Assembly (NCBI GenBank): GCA_022836615.1
Contig: MU405310.1
Location: 62,001-126,000, forward strand
Source of the DNA: Annulohypoxylon bovei var. microspora
Taxonomy: Eukaryota > Ascomycota > Sordariomycetes > Xylariales > Hypoxylaceae
Length of the DNA: 64,000 nt
Direction of reading: 5' to 3'
The notes under the pieces were generated by a model. That model did no database searches. It was not told where the DNA came from and worked only from the letters and a program-made list of their open reading frames with translations. Shown here in pieces: positions 12,150-24,124 of this stretch (within the stretch, counting starts at the first letter, position 1; every line of letters starts with the position of its first letter). A program made the translations under genes and the position numbers.

Positions 12150-12671
12150 GTTTAAAGGAAAATGTAAAGAGCACTTTTAACTGCCTACCTAGCTTAGATA
12201 TAAGAGGCAGTGGCGAGAACGGTGATAGATTCTGAACTTAAGACATGGGAGTTGTAGCTGTCATGTAAGTGGCACATATAGCCTCTTTTCATGCTTACTC
12301 GAATGAAGCATTGTCCTGTTCATATTCAGAGTATTTTTTGCACTTCTTGTTCCTTTATTATACCTACCACCTACCTCTAGATTTAGGTAAGACTTACTCA
12401 ACAGAGGCTATGAGATTGCCTGTATGTTTGTTATCGCCAACACTGTCGAAAAGTGGTGGTCCTTTGGCCCACTCACTTGCGGCTCTGTCTTCGGCTACTT
12501 AGGGCTATACTATGTCCTAGTGTTGCGGGTTTTCTTCTCTTTAATCGGCGAGATAGCGTAGAAGCGAGGCTAGAAATAGAAAAGGCTCACTTTTCTTTCC
12601 TTCTTCTACCTAGATTGACGGAGACGTAGTTCATGTCGATGTGTTCAGCAAACATAGTAGAAGACAGAAAA
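12150..12671. other. intergenic region between the kinase-like gene and tRNA-Leu
   Basis: It contains the probable 3' untranslated region of the kinase-like gene. I see no further gene. Confidence 0.5.
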
Positions 12672-12782
12672 GGCAAGATGGCCGAGCGGTCTATGGCGGT
12701 AGATTCAAGAGGACATCTCTTGTCTCTTCAAAAGAGAATCCTACTCCCGAAGGGGGCCGGGGTTCGAATCCCCGTCTTGTCA
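12672..12782 (+). tRNA. tRNA-Leu (CAA), with intron
   Basis: The acceptor stem is GGCAAGA against TCTTGTC, followed by discriminator A. The D arm is TGGCCGAGCGGTCTATGGCG and the anticodon loop TTCAAGA carries CAA. A long variable arm (CTCCCGAAGGGGG) marks a class II tRNA. The T arm is CGGGGTTCGAATCCCCG. An intron of about 29 bases (roughly 12710-12738) follows the base after the anticodon. Its exact 3' end is uncertain by a base, because one anticodon-stem pair is A-C in either reading. The CAA anticodon and long variable arm fit Leu rather than Ser. Confidence 0.93.
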
Positions 12783-12791
12783 GTCTTCAAA

Positions 12792-12795
12792 TTTT
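12792..12795 (+). terminator. RNA polymerase III terminator of tRNA-Leu
   Basis: A TTTT run lies ten bases beyond the tRNA 3' end, a minimal pol III terminator. Confidence 0.6.
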
Positions 12796-13427
12796 GCGCT
12801 TCATTATTTTTATGCGGTGTACCTACCTACCTAAGTATATATGTGTGTGAAATGCTGGATAAAGAGTTATTGTTATAGAGTTTTAAAAAACTCTTACTAT
12901 GGCAAGGCTTTATTGCTAGCTTGCACGGCGACTCAGTGAATTGAGGTAGCATTATTGCTATTCTGGACTCGAGGACACGAGGAGCTATGATGTAGTTGAT
13001 TATTTAAAGGGGAATCCTAGATATTATGTATGCGAAGTCTTACCAAAAAAGCGAATAAATAGACTTACATTGATTTAAACTCATGCCAACCCCAAACTGC
13101 ATATTGATATAACCGACTAGGTTTCGTATCAACCTGCCTGTAGCCTCGTATCCGGCTATGACCGGCAAGTATCGAAGAATTATTATGGGAGAAAACCAAA
13201 AGCGAGACAATTTAAAAGAACCAGGAAATGTCCACTCTGCTATGTGTGTGGGTGGTTTGCCTGGCGATTTCTCCCCGGAGACGTTATGTTCGAAGCAGTT
13301 ACATATTCATTACCTTAGACGAGCCTTGGGTCCCCTTTCCTGCTCTCTCGAATCTGGAGAGCAGAACAATTTTAACCTCCTTTTTACCATCGTTGCGGGA
13401 CGTCTTTAGCTCAACTACTACCCGAAG
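12796..13427. other. intergenic region upstream of the small membrane protein gene
   Basis: No gene recognised. It holds a short TACCTACCTACCTA tract near 12821-12834 and presumably the promoter of the gene at 13428. Confidence 0.45.
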
Positions 13428-13844
13428 ATGGCGTTGTTTCCCGCAATTATCCTCTCAATCCTCGTTTTCGGAAGACAATGTCGCGCACAAGAAGGAGATA
13501 TCGAGATCCCAGTGCCGGCTGATTTCCCTAAGGCCTTCATCACTGCGATGGCCGTGGCTATTATCTGCGTCGTCATTCTCCTGACGCTAGTATGTGTCAT
13601 CGCTCACTGCTGGCAATATATCCTTAGATACCGATGGCGTGGCATGAAGTCCGTCCGAGCCCCTGAGAGATGGGTTGACCCGGTTTTTGAGTGGCCGCAG
13701 CAGTTGATGCCGCGGTCGAGGAACAATAGGAAGAGAAAAAGACAGAGGCATAGGCAGAGGCCGGTAGAAAAAAGGATCGTGATTTCCAGAGTGGAAGATG
13801 AGAGAAGTGAGAGTCGTCAAGGGATAGTTCGGGAATGGAAATAG
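13428..13844 (+). CDS. small secreted or single-pass membrane protein, unknown function
   Basis: A single exon of 138 aa. The first 20 residues form a clear signal peptide (MALFPAIILSILVFG, then probable cleavage after CRA). A short acidic ectodomain of about 15 residues follows (QEGDIEIPVPADF), then one strong transmembrane helix at about residues 36-62 and a strongly basic Arg/Lys-rich cytoplasmic tail. The topology fits a type I membrane protein with a very short outer part. I recognise no family. The order of signal peptide, helix and positive-inside tail is unlikely in a random frame, which is the main reason to accept it. It lies next to a 5 kb gene-free stretch. Confidence 0.55.
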   Translation: MALFPAIILSILVFGRQCRAQEGDIEIPVPADFPKAFITAMAVAIICVVILLTLVCVIAHCWQYILRYRWRGMKSVRAPERWVDPVFEWPQQLMPRSRNNRKRKRQRHRQRPVEKRIVISRVEDERSESRQGIVREWK

Positions 13845-16800
13845 GAAGAGGGAGCGTTAATATGAGTTCATGTGGGGACAGCTTATTCGATAATGTGAAA
13901 GGCTCGCGCAGAGAGATTGGCTACTACTTACCTGGGTATTCGGGTCGTTCGTATGACACTTTTTGGGAGTTTAGGCACATAATAACTAGGTACACTATAA
14001 TAAGTAATACGCTATTGCTCCTATTATTGTCAGCGAGCAACGAGTGGTTATAGAAGTATGGCGCTTTGCAACTTGTGACTCGAATAACATGGAGCAGACA
14101 AGCGCTTATTAATCCAACATCTTTTGAGATGAGTTTAATCGTACTCCATGAAGTTTTCCTAGGCTAATTATTACCATTTCTTGTGGACGGGTTGGAGTCT
14201 AACATACGAAATGAGAACGAGTAATGTTTGACCGCTAAACTAACGTGTCACAAACTAGTTTCGGCTACCGAGATAACCGTGAAACCTGAGAGATGCAGAT
14301 AGCCATGAGGGCTTCGATTTCTACAGACAAGTAAGATGGCGAACCACTCTCCATGCCTGGGCCGAGAAACATGGGATAGAGGGGGGACGTATTCCGGTAG
14401 GCAAGCACCCCAAGCAAGGTTGGCTCCGAAATTTCTCTTCATCCTTCGAAATCAAGTAAGGCATATACCTATGTAAAGCGATCTAGTGTAACGACCTGGA
14501 TAATTGTGCCGCATCTCGGACATCAAGTAGAATGGTCTAGGCATATATAGCTGGCATGGAGAATGCTACTACCGATGCCAGCACCGACGAGGATCAAGAA
14601 TACGCAGAATTTGACTAAATGATGTAAACTTGGGCTATTGTTGAACTGCGTAGTGGGATCGAGTGGCCAACTGCCTATGCCTACTCGTATGTCGTGATAG
14701 TACCCGGACGGAATCTTACTGATGTAAGACGACTAAGGACGGTCGGCTACCATTTAATCTGTCGTGGACGAGACTGTGCTAGGTAGCCCGGGAAGTCCTA
14801 TTAGTAACTCGCTGCTGTAGAAAGAAGCGAACGATGCTACACCGCAGGCAAGAGAGGGTGGCCAGTCATGCTAGCCATTTAATTAGTGCCGTTAGTATTC
14901 TTCAAGTGAACACCTCATGTGGTAGGTAGCCGGCGGAGGTTGCAGACGGCTCGGAGTTCTATTGCAAGACTGGAATTGATACCGTTGTCTGTGATATTTG
15001 GTATAGGTATGTGATTGGTTCTTATTTCCTTCTAGAGATCGACAGGCTTGACTCTCCTAGCATCTATCTAGGTAAAGTAAGTTATCGTAAGGGCAGAACG
15101 CCATAAAGCGCTAGATGTTTGTGACTGGTAGCATGTTTATAACACCTACCTAGTTTGTCATTTTCGCTAGAATGAGCTCAGTCTAACTAGATGATGTAGC
15201 ACGATCATGAATATTAAAATAAGGGACTAATATTCTATACATACGTCGTTCAATGGCTCGGAGTAAAGTCGTGGCCCTGCATCATTCCATGAATAGACAT
15301 CATTCCACGTATAGATATTGACGCTTCTCATGGCGTTTTATCATCAATGACGGAGGCTCGTGTCGATCAGCTAGACTAATAAGGCATACACGCACATGGT
15401 AGACATTTTGCGGCTGGGTTCGGAGAGCGGAAAGGATGCTTCGAGACAGATAACACGTGGTCTAGAGATCAGCCAAGTGAATGGTTCTGCATAACCTTGT
15501 TTCCTAGGAGCGATGGTTTGAGACATACGGAAATTCAACTTGGCTACCTGGCGATTTCAACGATGTGAGCCGCTTAGACCTGCATATCTGATGGTGCCCA
15601 GCTGATCTTAGTAGACACGGCATCAAGGCGCTTGGAACAACTGGTGCCGTTAGCTTGGGCTCTATGGCGTTAGGGGCGCTGATTTGTGCATAATAGTAGG
15701 ACTATGTATGAGCAATTTCACTGGCCTAATGATTAGAGGTACCGTCGAGTCAGTAAGAATACCCAGAGGAAAGGACCGACAGGGTTTCGGCCGTACGTGT
15801 GTGAGGCAATGATCTGGATATGACCTATCACGGTGTTAGATGCAGCCCTGATCGAAACTAAAATCGTACATAGTAAGACGAACCAACGGACCAACGGACC
15901 AACGAACTAAATTCTAACGAACCATCCTGTCATCCTGCCATCCCAACAGTGAGATGTCTCTGGTTTGCCCCGGACTGGGAGGCGGCTCCCCCCAACCTCA
16001 AGGTTAACTTTCCATAGTAAAGTGCCGGCAACGGGGCAGCATGTCGTCTCATGTTGACATCAGACAGCGATGAGTGCATTTTAAGTGCCGCTTGTCAACG
16101 TGTCATCAGAACTTAGCAGGACGCCGTCTCGGTAACTTCCAACGGATTCAGAGTTGAGTTAGAAGCCCGCCGAAAGGTTAACTTCCGACTACGCGACAGT
16201 CTTCGTTCCTGATCAATGTATGTACATAGAACATACACTAGAGCATAGAGCATTGGATGAGGCTTGAATTGAACCAGGTTTTACTTTTGATCGGGACATA
16301 GCACATGACGCTTGACGCTTGACGATTTACAATTGATGGAAAAAGGGGATCATCTCGGTAACAACTCCGAAAGTGCAACGGTACATCATCTGAAGCACAG
16401 ATGGCGCGCGAGAATCCTAGATACTCGATACTCAAAAGCCTTTGAATGGCTTGTGCATATGATATAAATTTCTATGGCCGATAAGCCACTTACATACATA
16501 CTAGGTAGATATGCTATCTACGTATGTAAGTGTAGGTAGGTTCGGTTAATTGTACCAAGGATTGTAAGATATTAAACAGCATTGGTGCAGTACCTCCTCG
16601 GAGTTCTAATTGAATAGGTACGTACGAAGTAAACTTGCATACGGTACATGTCCCTCTATAAGCGAGTTCTATATTTGGAAGTTTACATAACTCCTGTAGG
16701 CATACATAACTTAGAAGCTCTATGCTCTCCTATCAATAACCACTTGGCGATGACATGAATACATGTTAAGAAGATTCAGTGTAAAGACCACTGATATTAT

Positions 16801-19145
16801 ATATTTACTTTTACAATAGTAGGTATATCGAACACGAGGTTATATAATTCTTTTATGGTTTTACTTGTTAAGGCCTAACGGCATGGATGCCTCGTGGTTC
16901 GGGTTTTTAGAAAATACTACTATGTAGTAAGGAGTTATCGTGGGAAATAATGAAATACTTCCACACATGGCATGTACATCCATTTTGTATTTTGTATTTT
17001 GTAAAATACGACTCATCATTAATGATTTTTATTTTTATTTTTTATTTTTTACCAACATGATCTCCATGCAAACATATTGTACGTGCGAGGCACGCTAGAA
17101 GTTGGTCGGGCTGATCGGGCTGACAGCTGGTCGGGAAGAAAAAAAGAAAGAAAAAGGAAGCAAACAGCGTCTCATTAAATGCCACGATGTTTGATAATCA
17201 TCCACAAATATTATTACAAAAAGGCAAAGATAGCCACATATTTTCTTTTATTTCTATCGGGTTCATCAAAATATAGCTTCGGAACGTCTTCCTTTCGTAC
17301 GTTATGTAAGTGTGTATACTATCTAGGTAGGTACTTATGTACACGGATAGAACTTCCATAGTGGATCATTGTCTGTAAAAGCGAAACATTTATACGCGAG
17401 TCATGATTAGGTAGGTAGGTACCTATGTACGTATTTTCTCATACATATCCGCGCCTTTTTAGTCTGTGTTTTCGCGTACTGTAATGTCGGATCCTCCCGC
17501 AGTTGTGGTAATGGGGAAGAAGACGGGTCTACTATTTTGGCGCCGCCGCTAAGAAGATCAAGCTCACTATTACACTAAGAACAGCAAGAAGAAGCCTTGG
17601 TGCCTTAGTGTTCTTTTATGACAAAAGTTCTCTAAAACGTGAACGGTTCAGAACTTCAGATGAAAGAAAAATCCTGGCTCCTGGAAGACTTTCTGGTTGG
17701 TCTGCTGCGCAGTTGGGTTCCACTGGTTTACACATTCTGACATTGCAGCGCCGCAGTCCTGCACGCCCCATAAGCCATGATAGAGCCGACATCCCATCGC
17801 TACCATCAGTATAGATGATAGATCAGAAAGTATACATATACAGTACGGAGTAGAGGGTTTTAATACCGTCTCCGGTCCAGGGAGACGGGACTGGGTCAAG
17901 ATGATTATCAACGAATGAAACTCGTTCGGGGATTTCTGGCCGGTGTGAAATTGGGTGGAGGACCTTCCATTCTTATACAAACCGCTTGGACAAAAAGTTC
18001 CTTATATCCCTGTCCCTGGGATGCGCTGCAAAAAAGGTGTTGGTCCTATTGGTCCCATTGATCCCAGCATGCACTGTGAATACTGTGAGCATGACTTTCC
18101 CAGACATCGACCAAGCGAGGGAAGGATTTGGGGGAGTTTATCCACTCTAACCCACTCGAATCCACTCCAACCTATAAATCATTAATCTCATTGGCGAGAC
18201 TCGGCCCACAGGTAGGGAACCAGACGCAATCAATCTCCACTTTGCCATCCCGGTTACCACTTTAAACCTTCCCGTACCACCCCGGTTGATTTGCTCGGGC
18301 CAATCCCATCTTGCCTACCCAGGTCTCCTCCCTTGCTCCTCCCCCAGCACTCGTGCTATCGCCCAATCTGCCAAAATCTCACTAGTAACTTGGGGCAGCT
18401 GCTGGGTCACCCTCTCAGTGGCTCCCACGCTTTCTGCTTTCTCAAACTAAGCCCACTCCAGTCCACTTAGAATCCACACTGCACCACTAAGGTCCTCTCT
18501 CCCTTCTTTGCTTGCCCGGTCCGGCTCTTTTCTTCCTTTTCCCTCTTCACACATTAAACTTTCGACCGATCATCCTGACGACAAAACTTCAACGAGGCCC
18601 GCCAAGTTTCGCAGTCTCGCAGTCTGTGAGCCTTCTCCTCGTCGTCGGTAAGGTCGAAAAACAACAACAACCTTGGAACCCATACCTAGTTCTAACCGTC
18701 GAACTAAGTCGATTTCGGGCCAATCCACGAATCAAGGACAGCGAGACAAATCCCCGGGAAAAGTTACTAAACGTTGTCAGTCGACCTTTCGAACCCGTCA
18801 TTTTGTTGCCGATCGCCTGCATCGTTCTCGAGTCGCCTCGCGCTAGAAGCCAGCGCTTCGGGTTCCTTTCAAAAACAAACTTTAACCCTCGACCCAATTT
18901 GACGGAATTTTCTTTCTGCTTTCGCCAAGCTAGTTTCGCCAGTTTCGATCATTTATGTCCGCGATCAACTTAGACCTAATTCCATTTTCCTGGCTCTGGC
19001 TCTGATCCTGCTTCACCTGACGGTCCGAACGTTTGGGACCCGTTGGATTGCCGGTAGGATTAGGCTTGACAGCGCCTCAAATTCAACTCATCATTATTAA
19101 ACCTATTTCTATTTTAGAAAGGGAAAAATACTGCATATAATCACG
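13845..19145. other. long intergenic region (5.3 kb) and veA leader
   Basis: No gene is recognisable between 13845 and about 18300: the frames are short, on both strands, and lack domains or plausible splice chains. Small repeats are present, such as three ACCAACGG units at 15882-15905, repeated TTTTGTA units near 16984-17003 and several GTAGGTA tracts (16503, 17326, 17410). From about 18230 the sequence becomes C/T-rich on the + strand, as expected of a fungal promoter and transcription start, and 18500-19145 is probably the long 5' leader of veA. A 153-codon open frame (18512-18973) in that leader looks like leader sequence and not a protein gene. Confidence 0.5.
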
Positions 19146-20943
19146 ATGCTTCCCATTCAGGTATGTCACAATCATAACCGAACCCGATAAGATTCAAAGC
19201 CATACAACTTTGTTTTATTTACGAAGTAAATACATACAATTGGTTTTCATCTGAAATCTTAAGAATCCTGTTCTAAACCGTTTAACTCGCCGTGGCACAT
19301 GCCACTATAATGGCTCAATACTGATATTTGATTATGATTTAGCCCGAGTCAAACATGGTCAGCGCCATGGCTCCTCAACCTGACGCCAGAGCGTGTGCTC
19401 GAGAGCACCGCATCACCAAGGGTGGTAGACATCTATGGTACCTATTAGAGGTTCTGCAGCAGCCCGAGCGTGCAAGAGCATGTGGTTCTGGTCCCAAATG
19501 TATGGTTAACCACTCGCCACGTTTCTGACCAATACCGAATTTCAATTTGTGACTGACCGAGCAATAGCTTCTGCCGATCGTCGGCCTGTTGACCCGCCAC
19601 CTGTCGTCACATTGAGGGTTTTTGAAGGGGAGCACTTTGAAGGAGCCCGGGATATTACATTTGACTATAATGTCGACTTCTTCTGTTACGCGTCGCTTGA
19701 GCATGCACGCCCTATGGCCCATGGCAGAGTACAAACTCCTGCAGCCACGTCACCTCCCGTCTTAACTGGATTTCCAGTGTCGGGGTGCTGTTATCTCGAT
19801 AGACCTGAACCGGCAGGATACTTCTTATTCCCGGATCTTTCCGTCCGCCACGAAGGACGTTATCGACTAGTGTTTAGCCTGTATGAGTTGATTAAGGAGG
19901 AGCAGGACCAAGATCGAGATGCTCCGCCTCCGGACCACGAAGACGGCATGTCTGATCTGACTGCGGGGAATGCGAATCACCGCATGGATCTCAGATCGAA
20001 CGACTTCATTGTCTATAGCGCGAAGAAGTTCCCGGGATTGACCGAGAGTACCTCGCTGAGTCGCACCGTTGCCGAGCAGGGTTGTCGCGTCCGTATTCGA
20101 CGTGATGTGCGCATGAGGCGACGTGACACGAAGGCAAACGCTGCCAGTGAATTCGATACTAACGCAGAAGACGAATATGCCAGGCGTCGGAATCGAACAC
20201 AAACCCCGGAAGCCTACCGTGCCCGCTCTATGAGCAATTCCAGCATGGATCGTGCTAGCTATGTTCCGGACCATCAGCGACGTCCTTCGAATGCCGAATA
20301 CGGCCCACCGCCGCCTCCGCTGTACCAAAATGGCCCGCCCCCTTCGTCTATGCTTAATTTCGGTCATGGTGGAAACACTGGCTTCGCTCAGCCTTACGGA
20401 CCTGCGCAAACTTCTGGCCAATCTACACCAGTATCTCCTGCAGCGCCTATGTTCCCCCAGAGTAACAATTTCCCGCCTCCACCACCATCGCCTAGTTATG
20501 CACCTCCTGGTTATCCACATTATGACTCCGCCGCTAGTGACCAGGAGATGAGGAGACGATCATCGGCGAGCTACTCGACTATTTCTACAAATGCACCTGC
20601 TCCGTATCCCATCACTAGAGCTCCTCCTAGGCCTCCTACTGCATCGTCTATGGGGCCGGGATCTGGACCTATGCCTTCTCTCCCTTCAATAATTGCAAGC
20701 CCAAAGATGTCGCCAAGTCATTATTCCGATCGATCTTGCTCGATATCGGCACTTTCTAGGCCTACTTATCCCCAACCTGAGCCACGTTCCATGAAGCGTT
20801 CTATCGATGAGCTTACATCAAGCACTCAACAAGGTCGCAACGTCAATGGTGATCGTCCATCGATTGACTATCCCGGGGTCCCCTTCTACAGGCGTGCTGA
20901 CGGCTCAGAAAGAACGGCCGTCTTCCCGGACTCTATCGCGTAG
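19146..20943 (+). CDS. veA: velvet regulator VeA
   Basis: VeA is the light-dependent bridging subunit of the velvet complex (VelB-VeA-LaeA), which links development with secondary metabolism. Exons 19146-19160, 19343-19499 and 19568-20943 encode 515 aa. The velvet domain covers about residues 20-235, with the diagnostic blocks QQPERARACGSG and ADRRPVDPPPVV split by the last intron, then DITFDYN, YFLFPDLSVRHEGRYRL and VYSAKKFPGL. An Arg-rich nuclear-localisation segment (RIRRDVRMRRR) follows. The rest is a disordered Pro/Ser-rich region, ending with the conserved MKRSIDEL and YRRADG motifs of VeA C-termini. The first five codons (MLPIQ) with a strong GTATGT donor are possible; translation could instead begin at 19355 or 19367 with a 5' UTR intron. 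The length is normal for VeA. Confidence 0.93.
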
Positions 20944-22624
20944 TGATTATAGCATGTTCATGGATGTTATGAATGACTATGTCCAGGGTATGCTTGCATT
21001 GGCGTTGAGCGTTTTAACGGCGCCAATGGTTTTTTAGGCCCTCGCTTTTGTATATATGCCGGGGCCATGCTCGTTGCTGGCGCTTTCCTTCTCATTTGTT
21101 TTCGACGCCTTATCCTATCACTCATTCACATTGTATACATCATCCCAGCATATCGGGCTCTATCTACGGGGTGCCCTGGGATATTCATGGAGATTTTCTT
21201 CGGATGTACAGGGGGGTTATAACTTGAGGGCACTAGAGTTTACCATTGTCGCAAGGTTCTGCACGCAACAAAGCAGGCGGTTACAGGACGGAGCCGAATT
21301 GGTTGGGCGTGGTTTGCTGAAGACGCAACAATTCATGTTGCAAAGCATATCTATGGGTGTTTGCGATACCAAGGTCGCAACTTGGCTGGCCCCTCGGGTT
21401 CAGCTTTCAATTTTCATGTGTTATCTTCAGAGATCAAGAGGGTTATAGCGATGGATTTGTATATATGGGGAGAAAAAATCTACATCTTTAAAATAATGCA
21501 GCATGGAAACTAGCAAAGTGTGAATGGTGAGTATCTTTATGATATCCTCGTTTTTTATTACCAAGACCCTGTAGTGGTGAAACTTGGATAGACGTGAGGC
21601 GAGATGCCTCTTCAGATCTTGTAACGGAACAATCTTATCACGAAGCTAGGGGCATATGAATGGACTGTCTTCCACAGTAGGTTACGTGAGGGTATACTGC
21701 CGGCGTATACAAACTAGGCTCATAATAGTGTACCTACTTAGTTATATAATTTTCATAATAATTGGTTAATATTCACCATTCCTACGAGACAAGGCGAATA
21801 AAGGGCTCAACTTAGCCTGTGTAGTTCAACTACTCCGAGGACTCTTCGTGGCATCCCGACGCTCCGGGTATTGGGAATAACTAGTTTCTTGATTCCGCGT
21901 TCTTTGTCACTCTTGCTAGACTTCCAGAAGCGTGCCGATGACCAAACCTAGCCGGAACCAGTGGATGCCCTATTGTACCAGATCAAAGAGACGGATATGT
22001 TGCGTGGGGGTGGCATCGGCTAAGAGCTATGCACGTGTAGGTAGGTTACAGTACAAGCTCGGTTCAGTTCGCTTAATGATCTGAATCTGGGTCAATGAAA
22101 CGTCTTTGCAGTTTCGTTTCCGCCAAGCAATGTGGTGGATTTTGAAGATGACTTGCTGATTTGAGGTTCTTTGATTCTTTGCTGGGGATTAGATCGAGAA
22201 ATGGTCGAGGCGTGATCGAAGCGTGGTCGAGGCGTGATCAAGCTAACTAGAGAAAGTTAACCCACTATTCTTCGCGCTAGAATGCATGTGGATAGTGGAG
22301 TACCTGGGTACCTAGGTGACCACATGTATTAAAGCCGCTAATGTAACAAGGTAGGTACAATACAGTGGTGATTAAACTTGGTCTGGCGGGTACCTACCTT
22401 AGGTAATTACCCCAAGCTGCCCAAGCTCCAAGTTGCAGATTCCGTTGCCCCCCGACCCACATGCAATTACCGACTAGGGTAAATATTAAAAAAGTAATTG
22501 GTCAAGTTGACGAGAGTAAACAAATCCCTATCCCAATTCTAACTTCATCCTCCACCGCTTTTTCTAATGACTTCTTCCACCACTCAACTTCTACCTTCGA
22601 AGCTATCAATATAGTCGCTGCATT
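20944..22624. other. intergenic region between veA and the disordered-protein gene
   Basis: The first part is the veA 3' untranslated region. A 17-base unit (TGGTCGAGGCGTGATC plus one base) is repeated at 22202-22239. Short TACCTAGGT tracts occur near 22037, 22303 and 22390. No gene is recognised. Confidence 0.5.
22202..22239. repeat. short direct repeat upstream of the disordered-protein gene
   Basis: TGGTCGAGGCGTGATC occurs twice, separated by six bases, about 390 bp before the start codon at 22625. It could be a duplicated regulatory site or a chance slippage product. Confidence 0.5.
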
Positions 22625-24124
22625 ATGGCCTCAGATACCTACAGGCCCCCGACCGAAAATGGCGGCTCTCGTCCACCGACGTCACGCTTCGTAGAGGGGT
22701 CTATGAACGACCGAGTTAGCGCTGAACCACCGCCACAATATCTCGGCCCTGACGAGCTGAGGGAATATGAGAAGCAGTTCTACTCTGACAAGCCTCTAAC
22801 ACAGGGCGAGACGCGCAAGCCGCGCCGCCAACGGCCCTTCTCCGAGAGCAGCATGCTGGAGCAGGCTAATGAACAAGATCGCATCATAACTCACAGAAAA
22901 TCTACAAGTTTCTTCGATCGTGTCCGTGAAGTGTTGAGGTGGAACTCATCTTCTCGTAGCAACAGCAGCATCCACAAACAGGAGTCTGCGAGAAAGCACA
23001 CCAGCCTGCAGGAGCCGCCGCTATCGCCACGACCAGAGCATCTCCGACCTGCTAAGTCGCACTCTGAGATACCTTACCACAACTTCCCGGAGCTGCCCAA
23101 CTTTGGCAATGGCGCTAACCGCCCGACCCGGGAGGATGTCATGCAATCGTACAGCCAACTGATGGCTACGGGCTTCTTTCAATCGCATGCCATACAGTCC
23201 ACGCGCCACGCCGGTCCGGGAGGCCGCGATGATAAGCGTCGTTCAGAGCCGCCCATGCCTTCGATTCCAGGCTCTGCTCCGTGCACTCCACAACCACGAC
23301 GTGTCTCGCCTTTAGAACCCATCGAGTCACCCTACTCACCCCAGAGTCCGACTAGACTAGGTCGACGAGGACGAACAGTCACGAGACCAGAACCGGAGTT
23401 AGAGGATGAACTATTCCATGTGGTGAAGAACAAAGATTCTCGCTACGGCTCTCTTCGTGGACGCAAGCGTAACAGGGCAAGTTCGGAAGAGTTGGCAAAC
23501 GTCGAAACATCGGGAGCATCAACGTCGTCATCCTTCGCCCAGCCACTTAAGAGGGTTGCGAAGAAACTACGCAAGACGCCGACTTCTGCCAAGGACGTGG
23601 AGATGTCGGATGCCATAGTCAGCCTTCCGCCCTCGACATCCGTCGGCGGCACGATGTATCTTCAGGAGAAGTCGGTGCGCATGCGTGAGCCCTCCCCGAC
23701 ACCGCCGGAGGTTAGTAATAGACGTACCGACTACCAGCACTACGGGCACCACCAGCCGAAACCGCGCCGTACGCTCTCGGGTAGCAGCAAGGGAGAGGGC
23801 AACAGGCTTAGGAAGCGTGGCAAGTCCGCCTCGCTACGATCACGAGATGCGTTGGGAGTGGGATTCGAGACTTGGGAGATGGAGAGCGCCCGTCGATCTG
23901 TGGATAGTATCCATCAGGACTCGACGACAATGAGTGAGGACGAAGCAGCGGAAGAATCAGCTCGGTCAAGAGAACCCACTCCTCTGCGTGTCGTGCCTGA
24001 TGCCAATCGTGGCATCCCCTCGGTCCCGCGTATCCCAGATCAGTACCATTTCTATCACAAACCAAACGCCCACCACGACTTTGAGAATGAAAATTTGCAG
24101 TGGCAGTTTGGCGAAGCCCTATAA
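22625..24124 (+). CDS. conserved-type disordered fungal protein, probably nuclear
   Basis: A single exon of 499 aa, almost wholly predicted to be disordered: rich in Ser, Pro, Arg and Glu, with many SP and TP sites. Short segments with order potential are ELREYEKQFYSD near residues 41-52, FFDRVREVLRWN near 98-109 and REDVMQSYSQLMATGFFQ near 168-185. Basic clusters that could serve as nuclear-localisation signals include RKRNR, LKRVAKKLRK and RLRKRGK. The C-terminus ends with a compact aromatic/acidic segment (NENLQWQFGEAL). The long open frame with coding-like composition supports a real gene. I do not recognise a family and assign no function. The start is the first ATG of the frame, in ATTATGGCC context. 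Confidence 0.82.
   Translation: MASDTYRPPTENGGSRPPTSRFVEGSMNDRVSAEPPPQYLGPDELREYEKQFYSDKPLTQGETRKPRRQRPFSESSMLEQANEQDRIITHRKSTSFFDRVREVLRWNSSSRSNSSIHKQESARKHTSLQEPPLSPRPEHLRPAKSHSEIPYHNFPELPNFGNGANRPTREDVMQSYSQLMATGFFQSHAIQSTRHAGPGGRDDKRRSEPPMPSIPGSAPCTPQPRRVSPLEPIESPYSPQSPTRLGRRGRTVTRPEPELEDELFHVVKNKDSRYGSLRGRKRNRASSEELANVETSGASTSSSFAQPLKRVAKKLRKTPTSAKDVEMSDAIVSLPPSTSVGGTMYLQEKSVRMREPSPTPPEVSNRRTDYQHYGHHQPKPRRTLSGSSKGEGNRLRKRGKSASLRSRDALGVGFETWEMESARRSVDSIHQDSTTMSEDEAAEESARSREPTPLRVVPDANRGIPSVPRIPDQYHFYHKPNAHHDFENENLQWQFGEAL

Noticed and set aside
20807..21037. Frame at the veA 3' end suggesting an alternative C-terminus
   Set aside because: The main veA frame already ends with the conserved MKRS and YRRADG motifs, so the overlapping frame is a shadow.
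22202..22239. Repeated units considered as a CRISPR-like array
   Set aside because: Only two copies with a six-base spacer, and CRISPR arrays are not expected in a fungal nuclear genome.
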